Positions 1 through 13,000 of a stretch of DNA of 64,000 nucleotides are shown piece after piece (position 1 is the first letter of the stretch; every line of letters starts with the position of its first letter). The notes under the pieces were generated by a model that saw only the letters and a list, made by a program, of their open reading frames with translations, searched no databases and was not told where the DNA came from. The translations under genes were made by a program, and so were the position numbers. The DNA is taken from the NCBI RefSeq assembly GCF_037975245.1, contig NC_092574.1, forward strand, positions 16,529,213 through 16,593,212, written 5' to 3'. The DNA comes from Apostichopus japonicus (Eukaryota > Echinodermata > Holothuroidea > Aspidochirotida > Stichopodidae).

Positions 1-390
1 CCACCCATTGAAGTTAATCTGTCAAATTGAGCACTTGTGCTTTTGAAATTGTTTGGCATACTGAAAGTTTCAGTATTGCCCCCCCTCCCCGCCCCCACCC
101 AAGCTAGAGAGCAAAATAATGGTCATTAATATTCAAACTTCAGGAAGCATTCATCTGCCACCTATTGAAATTAACTTGTCAAATTGAGCAATTGTGCATT
201 TGAAATTGTTTGGCATGCTGAAAGTTTCAGTATTGCCCCCTCCCAGATATGCTAGAGGGCCAAATAATGGTCATTAATATTCAAACTTCAGGAAGCACTC
301 TACCCTACTCTACTGCCCCCCCATTGAAGTTATCTTGTCAAATTGAGTACTTGTGCTTTTAAATTGTTTGGCATGCTGAAAGTTGAGGAT
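1..390. repeat. Tandem repeat, unit about 157-159 bp, about 2.5 copies
   Basis: The motif ATTGAAGTTA…TGTCAAATTGAGCA recurs at 7, 164 and 323, with matching downstream GTTTGGCATGCTGAAAGTT and GGTCATTAATATTCAAACTT blocks. The array may continue leftward beyond the window. Confidence 0.85.
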
Positions 391-1699
391 AATCCTGATG
401 ACCTTTCAAGTTTAGATCTTGTTCTACTTGTCTGATTCTTGAAGATAAATGTAACCAGGAAAGTTTCTTTAAAGACACTCAAGAATGTTCCTGTTTCATT
501 CTGTTTATGTTTGTATGTTCCGAATACATTATGAACCATCAAATGTTGTTCTTAACCGACCTAACATTTTGAAATAACCAAGACAACATCCTACGACTAC
601 ATTGTGACCTCTGTGGAAACTAGACTAATCACTAATCCAAATTCTCCAGGACATTCTGATCACACGTACTTCTTTCTATAACTTTGGCTGGTGGCACAAG
701 GGACAATGACAGTCAAACATATGTTTGGGTAAACTTTCAAAATTCATGACATGTTTTCTAGCTCAAATATAAATACTATGATGCAATCATCACATCACCA
801 TTTGTCTATGTTCTTTAGTTCACAAGCACATATCTTTACTAGGTGAGAGTAGTCATCGTTGGGTTGAATGGAAAAGTGTGCCTAAATAAACAAGGGGAAA
901 TTCCCAAGTCATAAACTTCCCTGCAAAGTGAGGTTAATCCAAGAATGAATACATTCAGGAACTTGTTGTAAAATACAAAGAGCAAAAAAAACTCCTTTTT
1001 TGAAGAAACCTATTGAAGACATCCTTCCTCATTCAGATAATATCAATGCTGCTGAAAAAATGTTGAGTCCTCTTTTAGATGTAAACTTTTGTAGGCAGGA
1101 TATTGTTTTCTAAACTTTGTTCTATTCATTACCTCTGAGATTCAAGATCCAAATACAGACAGGAATGACTGTGAAATCTCCCACCGAAGCAGGAAATCAA
1201 TGTAGTCAATTGGTAACTAGGATGCACTTGACTTGCGAAATGTCCACTGAGGTACGATGTGATAAATGAAAGGGGGTATTTTTTCACCCACCCCCCCCCC
1301 GCCACAATTGCTGTAAACTTATCATTCAAGTCAATAATTTTTTCACTACTCAACTAGCAAAAGCAAATAGCAAATTTGGAGGTTTCTCTTTATTAAAGCA
1401 ATAAAATTTAGTGAAGGATCATACTTCTCACAACTGGATGGCCAAACTTCCCAAGCATCTGAAATGTCATGATATGTTCAATGTTTTCCATATTTTTTTT
1501 CTTACCCTGGCACTTCTATTCCTTCAACACATGTAGCAATTGATTCTGCTACTATCTGTTTACCATTTTATGTTTCTAACAGCCATGTACTGCCCTTCCA
1601 TTACTTCTCACCCAGCCCACACTTCACCCTAGGAACCCACACCACCTCCCTCATCCCCTCATTCCTCGGTTGAATGTCATGGTAACCCCCGCCGGTTAC
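391..1699. other. Formin intron, left part
   Basis: No exon recognised. It contains a C-run near 1297-1309, otherwise unique AT-rich sequence. Confidence 0.5.
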
Positions 1700-1899
1700 C
1701 TCTTTGTAAATCCTTCTAATGTCTGTAAGAGCATGTCCAACCCTTTATCGCCAAACTGTTGTACCCAGCTGATGGGATTGCTTCCCAGGGAGACCCTGAG
1801 AGATGACAGGATGCTGTACAGCTTGTTGTGGTCTGTTGGTGCGGTAGATCTGAGCTCAAGAATATAATCCCCAGGCTTCCATACATGCTCTTGGTTTCT
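1700..1899 (-). CDS. DIAPH: Formin coding exon 3 (last one in the window)
   Basis: Acceptor …CTACAG at 1900-1902, donor gtaacc. It encodes a segment with ELRS, then SSLRVSLGSNPISWVQQFG and DMLLQTLEGFTKR, the most conserved part of the Diaphanous GTPase-binding/armadillo junction. It ends in phase 2. No further exon was recognised between 1 and 1699, so the next lies off the left edge. Confidence 0.92.
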
Positions 1900-4800
1900 C
1901 TGTAGTAAAAAAAAAACAGATCAAGAAAGAAGAGCTTGAGTTAACAATGGTGATGATAGACTGAAGATGGGGGGGGGGGGGGCACAGATTAGATTTAAAT
2001 TAGTGAGAAGCGAGTTGAGATTAAACTAAAATACGATAATTATTTAATGCTACTGAATAATTTAGAGGGCATTGTACGGTACGAAGGCAAGGGCAGGGAG
2101 AAGTGGGAGAGGTGTAGAAAATGGCTGTAGTTAAAAAAATAATTAGGGGAGGATGGAGGCAGATGAATATTTGGCAGAGATAGTGGATTTGGATCATATA
2201 GCAGTAGGGTGAAGATTTAATGGGAAGTGCCAGGGAAGAAATGGAAATTGGAGTTGTCTTTTACCTTGAGTTGATGCATGCAACAATATGTAACATATAT
2301 CATTGATGCTGAATGTTCTTTGAACAAAAATACTGTATGTGAAAACTAATTTAAAGTTTTAAACATTATATTTTAAGGGAAACAAGCCATGACATTTAGG
2401 AAGAAACATTGGGGGGAATTCATTACACATTCATGGCGTGTACCTGCCAACTTTAACCATGGACTTCCCTATCACTCATAGTTTATTCAGGTGTGTAGTA
2501 TTTACACTGTACAGCGAAATCCACTCTTGATAGCTACTGTACTGATGCAGTATACTGTACTGTCAATTCGGTATACATGTGTACAAACTGAAAGGAAAGT
2601 GCGTGCAGCATCCACATGCTATGGAAAGTCCTCTAAGCTATAAGTGAGTGCTATCTTTTACTGATGAGTGTTTCATCACTGGACACTCACACGTAGAACT
2701 GGACACTCACACAAAGGAACGGCAGATCTAGAGTGCTGATGTTATGGAGGAGACAGGTAAGCGTGGAGTGAACTAAAGTTTAGTGGTCACAAACATACTG
2801 CCCACCATAAACTCACACTGTCAGATTCGGTAGAAAATTATTTTTTACCAATCAAATTCTGTCGTTTTCCATTACCATATCAATATTTTTATTTCGCTTC
2901 TCTGCTACCTAGGCTCCTGACCCAACATGAAAAGCTTGGCAAATGAGCAGACCATATTTGTGTGAGGGACCCATTCTTTGGGTCCAAATCCATAGTTTGG
3001 GAAGTGTGGCAGCACAGACCGTGTTACGTACTTGCAAACCAAAAGTGGCGGAGGATTTTTTCTAGGTTAGTTTCTTGGTTTTGGTTAATGACTTGTCTGA
3101 CCTTAATGTATTTTTTCGCTCCCATAGGGTCCTTGATGGGACTTGAGTGTCCCTCCTGATCTAAAATTCTACTAAACTAAACTAAATATCTCAATTCCTA
3201 CTTCAAGGATATACTAAATCTGACTGACTGGGAAATAATGTACTCCCATGTCTCATGAATTTTGGTGAGATTTAGTCCACAACATGAATGTTACAGTGAA
3301 GTATGGTGACACTGTTTATTGCCACAGAACTCTACCAACACAGTATAGTTTCATTTTGTGAAATTTTACCATGAAACTTTACCATGATGACATGTTTGCA
3401 ATTTGTTTTCACATGTTCGATAACAATAACATAAATGTAAACATTGATGTCATATCCGATTTTTCTCAAATCTTAAACTTCCTTACAGTTTATAACGTCA
3501 GTATAATTCAGAACACTAAAAACAAACATAAATTTGCATAACAAAGCAAGTTGAAATATAATGTAAGGAATATATTGTTATAATTAGATCTCTTTTATTT
3601 ATTTAGTTATTGTTCTTTCTCTTTCACAGCCTTGCACTGCTTGGAAAACATTCAGACTTTCTTTTCTATCTTTTAAAAGTAGAACCAATTGCCATGGTCT
3701 TCAGATTCAACTGCCACCCAGCCATTCAGATGTGTAACATTAATTTTAGACAAAAATCTGTAAAGATGATATTACCTAATCTTGATACATTTCATTTTGG
3801 GGAGCTTGTAATCTTTTATATGTGTGGATATAGCTCAGCCAACTTTAAGCAAACAATTCACTTTTAGAGACAAAACAATTGATCAAGATCATCCATATTG
3901 TGTGTAAATGAAAAAATAATACAAACAGATCAAAGAGGTATCCAGCTGCACTGTTTAAATGATAAAAATGGTAACATATTTTACTTTCAAAGACAAAAAA
4001 CTATGTTTTCCACCAAAATACCACTATACCCATTTTGGTTATTTGTTAAATGTTTCTTGCCAATAAGAATCACCCTTGTATTAAATGTTGAGAGCCATAT
4101 CACTGACAAACTTGAATGAAATTAAGCAAAACTAAACCCTAAACAGTCACTGCAGACAGATGCATGGAAGGTTGGAATATATGTAGACATCGATTGGTAA
4201 TTTAAATGCATGGCTCTGTAACAAGAGATAGAGATAACTGCCAACATTTCAATTTAAGACAATTTTACGACTCTCCAACTTCATCAAGTGAAAAATAAGA
4301 ACGGTTGACAAGAACGATCATATTCCCAAAAATCTTTGAAGCTTGCTCAAACTTGTTTTTATTCAGTATGTAATAAACGTCTACATCTACTACAGCCTTA
4401 TTGCAATCACCATTTTTCTCCATTTTTCAGGGGTCTTCCACCCCAAATATACAGACTGATGTACCTTCCACCCCAGTGTGCTCTACACTATTCCCGACGG
4501 TTGCTTATATCATAAAACAATGGGTTAAACCCGGGGAAATTATTACAATACATCCATGCTGCTATTCATAGAACTCAATTTGAATTGCTTGTACTCGGTT
4601 TCTGTAGCAATAACAGTGTAATTTGCTGAGAGAATTAACCTCACTTTCATTTCTGTTGAAGCTTAATAAATAAAACTAACAAAGTACTTTCAGTTTTCTT
4701 TTCTTGGTTTTTTGCCAATTTTGTGTTTTACAACACTCCTGATCCTATAAAACATTTTATAAACTGTCTCTGAACAGCATGTGGTGAGCGAACTGCTTTT

Positions 4801-7800
4801 AACATGCAAAATTGTTTAGAGAAATTTTACAGTATATCCCGACGGATTTTATGGTTTTGAGTCTGTCGTTAAAAATGGAAAGTTTGTGAGACTAATTAGC
4901 ACTTGAAACTAATATACGGTACTTCACCAAAGTGATAACGTGAGATTATTGCTATTAAGGGGACACAGATTTGTTGCAACTTACATGATGTATTTGAATT
5001 ATAAGAAAAGAATGGCAGGGTTTTTTTTTGGTTCTGAGGGAGGTGGGTGGCGGGGGAGGGGGCTGGGGGAGAATGGAGGGACAAGACGAACTGACTTTTC
5101 TTTGGATGTGCATCAATTAATTTCTTTGGATTTCTTTAAAAATACTATAGAATTTCTTTGGATGTGCATCAATTAAGTATGAAGTTAGCAATCCGGACTT
5201 TCTGTCAATTAGATCTGTCAAACCAAGTGAAATCTAAAGTACTTTGAATAGTACTATTATTCTCAACACTATACGAAACTGGCAATTTGTAGGCTATTTT
5301 GGCAACTAGCTCCTACAGTACTTGCTTTAATAATATTTCAAACAAACTTGAGGTAACCTTGAAATTGCAAATTTGCTTTCTATTCTCCCCGGTTCAAAAT
5401 GAAATACTATAGAAACACTATAAAACAATGCTACAGAGTATTTTCTTCCTTCACACACTGCCTACATTCATCTACTGTATAGGTTCACTATTTATCAGGG
5501 TAAAGTAAAGGGGATAGGGGAGCTGTTCCAGATTAACTCAAGCTCAATTTTTATATCTCAAATGACAATCACCACTGGCTTTGAACATAGAGCATTCAAA
5601 ACTTCACACTTTATTCATCCTTGTATGAGAGTGATCTAGCTCCAAATATGAATTTCGACCTAACATATCTTTCGTTTAACAAGTTATGATTAATTAAACT
5701 TCAAAGGCGAGCTTAAATTCCTCACAATTAAAAGTGGCACAGATTCTCCTACAAACATGCAGCATGTACACTTTGGTTAGCCAAGAAAATTCTTCCTTGA
5801 AACAACTAAATCAATCTCGGCAACCATTCCGGGTCACAAGTTCAATCGTTCCGCTTTGGCTCCCCTCTCAAACATTTTGTGGAGATATTTAAAGCCCCTC
5901 TCAATTTTGAGTCAATAGTCAGTGTCTGATCAATCATGCAATTAGTCAACACACTTTACCAAAACACATTCCAGTTGAGTTACCATAGCAACTGCCGCCA
6001 TGAAGTAAACAAAACAATTTAAGAGGTTAATGCACAACTATAAATCAGATCAACACAACAATACTGCAGACATAAACTAAGATGTATAAGAGAGAGAGGG
6101 GGGAGGGAAAGAATGGAATGAGTTGGGTAAAAACAACAGATATAAACATTCTCTTTTACATTCTGTCAAAACCGAGACTTTGTCCCTCCTCGGCAACCTC
6201 TTTTACATTAGTTTTATGGAAAATCTATGAAATCCCAAACAACTTACAGTACAATATTTTGTTGAATTGTCCCACATGTTAGGAAGATCATATATTTGGG
6301 GAGATACCAAGAGATGAAATTCTCTTTAAAATGCACTTGCACTTTGCAATTTGAATATATAGCACAATTTGGGCAAATGTGAAACAGACACGTCCATAGT
6401 ACATGTTCCATAATAATTAACAAAGTTCTGTTAAGTGAAATGTCATGCTGCAATTAAACAGCTGAATCTAGTTATGCTCAACTTCATAATTCACGTAGAG
6501 TAACAACCCAAAGAACACCCTTCACCCACCCAAGTCGAGATCATAATTCCACGCTTGCTAATATTTTTTTCCGGCTACATTGGTCCTGACTCCGTTGAGG
6601 TGGTTATAACTATATCTTTAATTCAGAATGTGTGCTGAAAATAAATACAATGCTAAAAAGTATTATTAATAAGTTAAAGCAAACAACTCACATACAGAAT
6701 CTGTGTTTCCACGTAGTTGATTAAAAAAATAAATCATATAAAACAGACATTGAAGGAGAATGAAAGATTCTAAATATCAGCATTTTTCACTTAAAAAATT
6801 TAATTTCTGATCTTACCAATGAATCTCCCTTTCTCCTGACATATTGTACCACCATTTTCTTCTTGCTATTTATATCTCGACTTCTGAGTGGCATTGCCTT
6901 TTCACCTGTAAGGCCCATATCCTCCTGCAACAGAAAACACATAGATTTGGTTTATCCTGTACATAGCGTGCAGGTACACATGAGCATTTACTTGTGACAT
7001 TGATTTAATTTATAAAATATGTTATACTACTGCCCTAGACTTCAAACAAAACATTTTTATTATTAGACCTAGTAACACACTTTCACATGCAAGTTAAATT
7101 TTTAAAGCGCATGAAAACTCATGCGCTCAAAACTGCATATCTTGCCAGGTTTCGATAGTTATGAGCAGACTCACCTACTGTACCTCCTTGCAATGATATG
7201 ACTCTCAAACTATCTCTCTAAATTGACCCCCATCCTACCAACGCCATCACTCTATCCCATGATTGACAAATTCGTCTACATAAAGTAAATCGCTCACAAC
7301 CGGCTGCCTTACTTCTAAAGTATTTACTTACATACCTCCCTCTAAGGACAGCACAAAAGTTTTAAACTCAGTTCACAAAAATTAGTTAAAGTCCTACGTT
7401 CTATCACCATTCATGAGGACAGGTACATTGATGTACAATGACATAGGAGCATGCAACCTAAAAAATAACTTTGAATGCTTCCTGCTGGCATGTCCCCTCC
7501 CTTTCCTCGTATCATCTTCCTTACTCTCCCAAGGAATATAAACACAGGACATATTTTATCTGAACTTGTAGGCCCTACATGCCCCTGCAGATTGTTAATG
7601 CAACAAACTGCATTTATCTTTTAAGTGTTCCCTATACTTATTATGCTATCATATTTGTTCCAGGACTCCTTTAGCCTCCCCCCCTTTTTTTTTGTTTCAG
7701 TCGAAGGTTCATCTTCTTCCTGTGAATCCAAAGCAGGAAATTGTGAACAAACGTTTTAAGTCGCATCTTTTCAATTAACATTGCAATATTTCTTCCTGTA

Positions 7801-9991
7801 ATATGTATGTTATCATGTATATGTTCTTCATTGTGATATTTGTTTGAACTAGCAATAGTCACTAACGATTTACTTAATTATTTTTGGATGATTAATTTCT
7901 CAATACTCATTCAACTATATCCAATTACAAACAATTTATATCTTCCTGAAAATATAAAAATATACAACATGTCAATTAAACCATATTAAATCCCACTTGT
8001 AAAAGCGTGATAGCATCATTTGCAAATTTCCACAACGAGGGTTAAACTTAACCAGAAAACAAAAAACGTTTAGTGGTTCCGATGCCCAAACATATTCATA
8101 GAGTCAATATTCATGAATCAGTTATCACGTTGACAAAGTCTATTTAGTGACATTGTACATGGAAACAGATGCATGCATGAATAATTTTTAATTTCATGAT
8201 TTTATAAGCATGTACTATACATCTATATCTACAGGCATCATACTGACCATGGCCAACATACAGTATGTACCAAGTATCCATCCCTTATTTCCTTCTTGAG
8301 ATACCGTTTTTACACACTAGGGCATGACATACACGCACATACATGCGTACGTACGCACACACACGCCAACTAACTGCATAGGTTCCAATGGATGCCAAAG
8401 CATCAGAACCAAAAAGAACAAAATTTGTCTTTTTATTTCCTTATAAAATTTCAAATACCTACAAATTTTTATAGTTATAATATCAAGCTATGTATAGACT
8501 GTACCAAGTAAATTTGGCAAATCTCTGACTTTGTGTACCAGATGTGTACACTTCTGCTTTGCCAGTATGTCAAAACTAATGTGTGAAACCTGTTTAACTG
8601 TGTACTATAATGACTGCTTAACACTTTTGCAACACCCTAGATGCACTTTAATGAAACTGTAGTGTTGCTTTAGTATAAAGTGACACTCTAAATACATACA
8701 TCCATATACAAAAGTACAGTAGTTGATACTGTAGTTTCTATTCAGGTTGTACTGTACCATGTATATACAGTGCGTGTGCATATATATCGATTTACATATA
8801 CATTTATATAGATATATGTATGCACTGTACAGTATACTGTATACAAATATAAGCCTCTAGAGGCTGGCTATATGTCTATATTGTATATGAGTAAACACAG
8901 CTTCTGAAGGGGATGCATCATGCTTTTGGTGCATATTTTATGATATCTCTGCCAGGTATAAACAAACCATACTTCTAGCCAAGTTCAAAAGAAGGCCAGG
9001 CCATTATGTCTCTGAAATGCTTACAAAAGGATGAATAGATACATAGATCATGACTCACACAAGTGGGCATGTACTACTGTAGCCCACACTAGCAGACAAA
9101 TACTACGCTACATTGCATAAGCTCCTTATGTCGGTATATATGTGAGGTATATGTACAGTAGTATAAGTTTTGCAACATACCATATAACAATGAGTCTGCT
9201 ATTGTGAACTAGTACTAATGGGTGTGCCTGACAGTATGAACTGAAGCCTGAATACTGTGTGAGGGTCATTTTCAATGCAATAATTAAACATTTTTGATTG
9301 GCTCAAAGCTGCCAGTGCTCGGTTTGTCAAACTTTGTAAACAGTTCTTGCTCACCAGAAAATTGCAATATTTTAGGAAGGTAAGACACGTATGTGATAAT
9401 TGTCAAATGATAGCACCATTTTGTATCTAAGTAAAATAAGTCATTTTACTTAAGTACAAAAATTCTCAAAGGGGAAGCGAACCCCCTCCCCTTAAATCCC
9501 TCTCCCATATCATTTTCATATTTTTGAGCCCCCCACCCTAAAAAAAATATTCATTGCCTCCCAGTTGTCCCACCCCCCCCCCCCTCCCCCTTTATTTACG
9601 ACTAGTAATTTCTCTTGTCCCTCTACCCAATGTGGAATTGATACTACCATTCCATGACTTAAATATGACATCAAGAAAATCCGACATGAAATACATTGAT
9701 CAAATTCTCAGCCAATATTTAACGTTTCTTCCAGGAAAAGAAGAAACAGAACAAAAGCAATTTGTAACTCACCAACATTTTCTCAAAAGTAGCTTCTACT
9801 TCCTGATCGGTCAGGGATTCTTCCAATTTCTTGTCATGTTCCTCAGGTGTTTCCCCCTCTGCCCCCTCAGGCGGAGTAGGGAGGGCCTTCGACTGTCTGT
9901 TTCTTTTATCATCTTTAGGCTTGGAGGAACCTCGGCCAAACTGAAATGAAGGACGACGACGAAGAGCTGCTACAATTGCCTTTTTATCCAT
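1700..9991 (-). CDS. DIAPH: Diaphanous-type formin, N-terminal part (three exons; gene continues beyond the left edge)
   Basis: Formin of the Diaphanous family, which nucleates and elongates unbranched actin filaments and is released from autoinhibition by Rho GTPases. Coding exons are 9773-9991 (73 codons, phase 0), 6817-6924 (36 codons, phase 0) and 1700-1899 (200 nt, ends phase 2); all junctions are GT-AG and keep one frame. The join reads FEKML-EDMGLTGEKAMPLRSRD, then ELRS and SSLRVSLGSNPISWVQQFG, matching the start of the Drf GTPase-binding and armadillo region of animal DIAPH1/2/3. The armadillo remainder, coiled coil, FH1, FH2 and DAD regions are outside the window. The start at 9991 is preceded in frame by stop codons and by a TATA-like box, so it can be a true first exon; upstream alternative first exons are described separately. 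The vertebrate paralogue number cannot be assigned. Confidence 0.9.
1900..6816 (-). other. Formin intron between exons 2 and 3
   Basis: Non-coding AT-rich sequence with a 12-base G-run at 1971-1982, a G-rich stretch at about 5037-5080 and the short direct repeats noted above. No additional exon or ordinary RNA gene was recognised. Confidence 0.6.
5096..5176. repeat. 24-bp direct repeat pair in a formin intron
   Basis: TTTGGATGTGCATCAATTAA occurs at about 5101-5120 and again ending near 5176, each preceded by TTTC, with a partial third TTTCTTTGGAT between them. Confidence 0.7.
6817..6924 (-). CDS. DIAPH: Formin coding exon 2
   Basis: Acceptor …TTGCAG, 36 codons beginning EDMGLTGEKAMPLRSRD and ending RRKGDSL, donor gtaaga. 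The pattern matches the conserved DMNLNEEKKAPLR-type segment followed by a MVVQY motif in animal Diaphanous GTPase-binding domains. The frame is phase 0 at both ends. Confidence 0.9.
8755..8852. repeat. Imperfect AT-rich inverted repeat
   Basis: A GTATATACAGTGC…CATATATATCGAT arm is mirrored by ATAGATATATGTATGCACTGTACAGTATAC, able to form a long imperfect hairpin. Its neighbourhood is rich in ACTGTA/TACAGT words. Confidence 0.4.
9405..9600. repeat. Degenerate relative of the 15.4-16.2 kb element
   Basis: Two blocks match the interior of the element at 15401-16232 in the same order: GCACCATTTTGNATCTA (9413-9429 versus about 16071-16087), and a block with CAAAGGGGA then CCTCCCCTTA and CCCTC (about 9467-9510 versus 16116-16157). 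It is followed by C-rich runs. No clear ends were found. Confidence 0.4.
9773..9991 (-). CDS. DIAPH: Formin coding exon 1 (TATA-proximal form)
   Basis: Begins MDKKAIVAALRRRPSFQ, then a basic, Pro/Glu-rich low-complexity stretch, and ends FEKML before donor gtgagt. An internal AG at 9941-9943 (…CCTTCATTTCAG on the minus strand) is a plausible phase-0 acceptor. A shorter exon 9773-9940 beginning FGRGSSKPK could therefore be joined to upstream first exons. Confidence 0.88.
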
Positions 9992-10037
9992 TTTTTTTCA
10001 CTATCTAACTTTTATCCCTAGAAAAACTATACTTGGG

Positions 10038-10043
10038 TTTTAT
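10038..10043 (-). promoter_or_regulatory. TATA-like box upstream of the proximal formin start
   Basis: TATAAA on the minus strand about 47 bp upstream of the ATG at 9991. This would place transcription initiation near 10010 and give a very short leader. It supports, but does not prove, an internal promoter producing the MDKK-starting isoform. Confidence 0.35.
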
Positions 10044-13000
10044 AAATGATATAAAAAAAATCACTGCTGTCAAAATAGCCTAGTTTGTCAAGTTATGTTA
10101 AAGATATGTAAATAAATAGAATTTGATCATATCTTTGGCACTATGTTTCATATTTGCCTCATCTTCCATGGAAAGGAAATCCAAAGTTAAATATTGCTCC
10201 ATAATCCAATAAATGAATAATTCTTGTTGATGCAGTATCTATTTGCTAGTTGATGCCATACTTAACATTCAATCAAGTCTTCATGGCAAAATATGCAAAT
10301 TCCACATCGTCAACACAGATTAAAATATAAAACATGTAAATGTCACTGTGGTAGGTTAGAGATGATCATAATTTTTCCTCAAGAAACTATCCATAATATC
10401 TCAGGGAAAATATTTACTCCCGCCAACAACACTTTCTACTCCAACACAATTTCCTCACACAATTGACACCCTGATCTTTTCTGAGTTAGTTCCACAGCAG
10501 ATAAAAAAAAGTTCAAAAGTTACAAATTTCTTCTGTTAAACTCCAGGATAATCCATGATGTTACATCAAGTAAGTACAGTACCTACACTGTTAAATGTGT
10601 ACAAAACATACCAATGGGTTTTTAAAAAGCTCAAAGGTTATCAACTGGCAAAGTCAAATAAGCAGTTGATACCAGGAAAGGAATTCCCACTATGATTTGA
10701 CAATCCATTATCTGCAGCAAAACACATACAAGCCCACAATGAGTTTTAAGTGCATTAAACTGTAGTGCCAGTGGTACTAGGTATTATTACAAGCTGTCAA
10801 AATAGTTTGGCTATTATTTTCAATCAGATTATCATGATACCCAGGCTAGCAACTCCTTTCAGTGATAATTCTTGAAGCCAGAGTCTTTTATCTGATGATT
10901 TCTCCTTGCTCAATCCACCACTGATCACAAACAAGACCATGGATGATATTTGACACTACTCACTGTGTTCATTTAACACTATATGTATGTATACGTGCAC
11001 ACAGTAGTACTGCATACACTCAAAACCTGTGTTAACTGCTTGAAGGGCTATTATTCAAAGGCACTCTTGTGTAGAATAAAGAGAAAGAATGACATGCACT
11101 CTTCTCCTGCCCTTGACTTCGCCAATTTCCAAAATTGTTAAAACTTTTGAAATTTACACAAATATCACAACAAAAGCAACAAAAAGTTGCAAAATTAACC
11201 AGCAACTTTCAAAAGCCTTCTTTTCTGATGCACAGTCACAGACTAGTTAGAGTAATCATACTCTGATAAACGTGCCGACGGACGGCCGTTAAAAACAATC
11301 CAATGTTGCAATCTTCTTGTATGTTGGAAATTCCTCCATATAGAAACAGGATGTATAAAATCAAAACAGAAACAGCTCAAAATTATTTTTCAAACTATGC
11401 AAAGATGTGGTGTGATAAGTTTCCCTTTGGTGTTTTTTTTTTCAAAATCACTCGCTCTTTGATATTTGATAATGTATACATCTTGGATCATAACACACAA
11501 TTTTGAGGCAGCTTTGGTTATTTGGTACTTCTGGCAGAAGCACAGCAGCTGAATACAGTCACACACATGTATCAAGTCATCCACACAGAGAATATACATA
11601 TCAGGAAGTTATCACTAACAACATGCTGTGTTGCAGCTTGTAAAGCAGGCATCTACTGTTATGATAAGTCCCCAAAGACAAAGACCCCATGTCCTCAATG
11701 AAAAGTAAAATTATCATTCCTGTGCAAACAACTTCCTTTTGTGATTACAACTGATGATAACTTCAATCAAACTTGATCTACTGATCGTGAAATATGATCA
11801 CAATGTTTTGAAATCATCATCATATTTTTCCCCTTTAATACGTCAGGGATTGTTAACGGTCGACTTTTCACCCAGATTTTTTAATAGCTGGCAACACACT
11901 TAACGTAAATATATATAGATATATTCTAATAGCCACTTGCGAGGCATCGACCGATCTTGCCTTGATTTGTACCAGTAGACCCAAGACATCACAACACTTC
12001 TGACAACTGAAAAAACCACGCTGATTCTAGTTTGCAATAATCTACTTCCTGCTTCAAATTTTGTCCTTGAATATGAAATTTAATATGACCTATCAGAGAG
12101 AGTTTTGTGAACATGATGCCACAGTGATGGTACACAGTACTATCTTAAATATGTGATTGGTTCATTGACAAGTCTTTAATTGCAGAGTCAGTTCGGTTCT
12201 ATGAAAGTGTGTAAACAATATTCTAGTACAAAATACAACCGGCCATCATCATGAGCCATGACTATTAAAGGTAGTCAGTATAGGCCCCAAATTATAACAT
12301 GCTATAATTGCTAAAATATTTCAAAAAGTATTTTCCTGGAGGTCTTTACTCTCCATATTGTGCTCAGACATTTTTTAAGGAACACACAAGATGGCTGAAT
12401 GTCCCTGTGAGGAAAATTACCTCGAAGGTTGTAACAAATACAGTTTAAGAATTTTGACCACAGGTGACCATATTTGAATATCTAGCATATTTGGGGAAAA
12501 TAGAGCATCCCTTTAAACTTTAAGGACGACTCTAGGCACAAAATTAATTTCAATGCATTTTAGAACATTAAAATCCACAATTAGCAGTTCGGGTATATCC
12601 AAATCTTGTAAATCACTTTCAATTTTTTTTTTTTTTTGAGAAGTGATACTTTAAAGTTTTGAGGCTTTATTAAGCAAAGTGACTGGTATACTTCTTAATT
12701 CTAACAAATTATGCACCACAGAACCCATTTGGAAAAACATACCACTACTACGAACTCAAATAATAAGTTTAAAGTGTATTAAAGTAATTGTGAAAGGCAA
12801 ATGGTGTTGAGTGCTATCCAACATTGTTTTCATGTTTATATGAACTTAAAAAAGAACAATGTTTTGGTTGAGTTAATAGAATTTATAAAACAATTGATTT
12901 TACTTTCTCATCTAGACCAGTCCTGAGGCGCTGACATCATCAAAAACTTTTGACTTAAAGGAGCATTCTGTAGATTTAGCAAATATTAAAGCTAACTTGA

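Larger units (their letters stand above)
6925..9772 (-). other. Formin intron between exons 1 and 2
   Basis: Non-coding; holds the hairpin at 8755-8852 and the transposon relic at 9405-9600. Nothing else was recognised. Confidence 0.6.

Noticed and set aside
1129-1353. Possible extra formin exon
   Set aside because: No similarity to Diaphanous armadillo sequence and no matching splice phases; it contains a poly-Gly run from a homopolymer tract.
9554-9949. 131-codon plus-strand open frame
   Set aside because: It is antisense to formin exon 1 and begins in a poly-C tract; the minus-strand reading is supported by conserved protein and splice sites.
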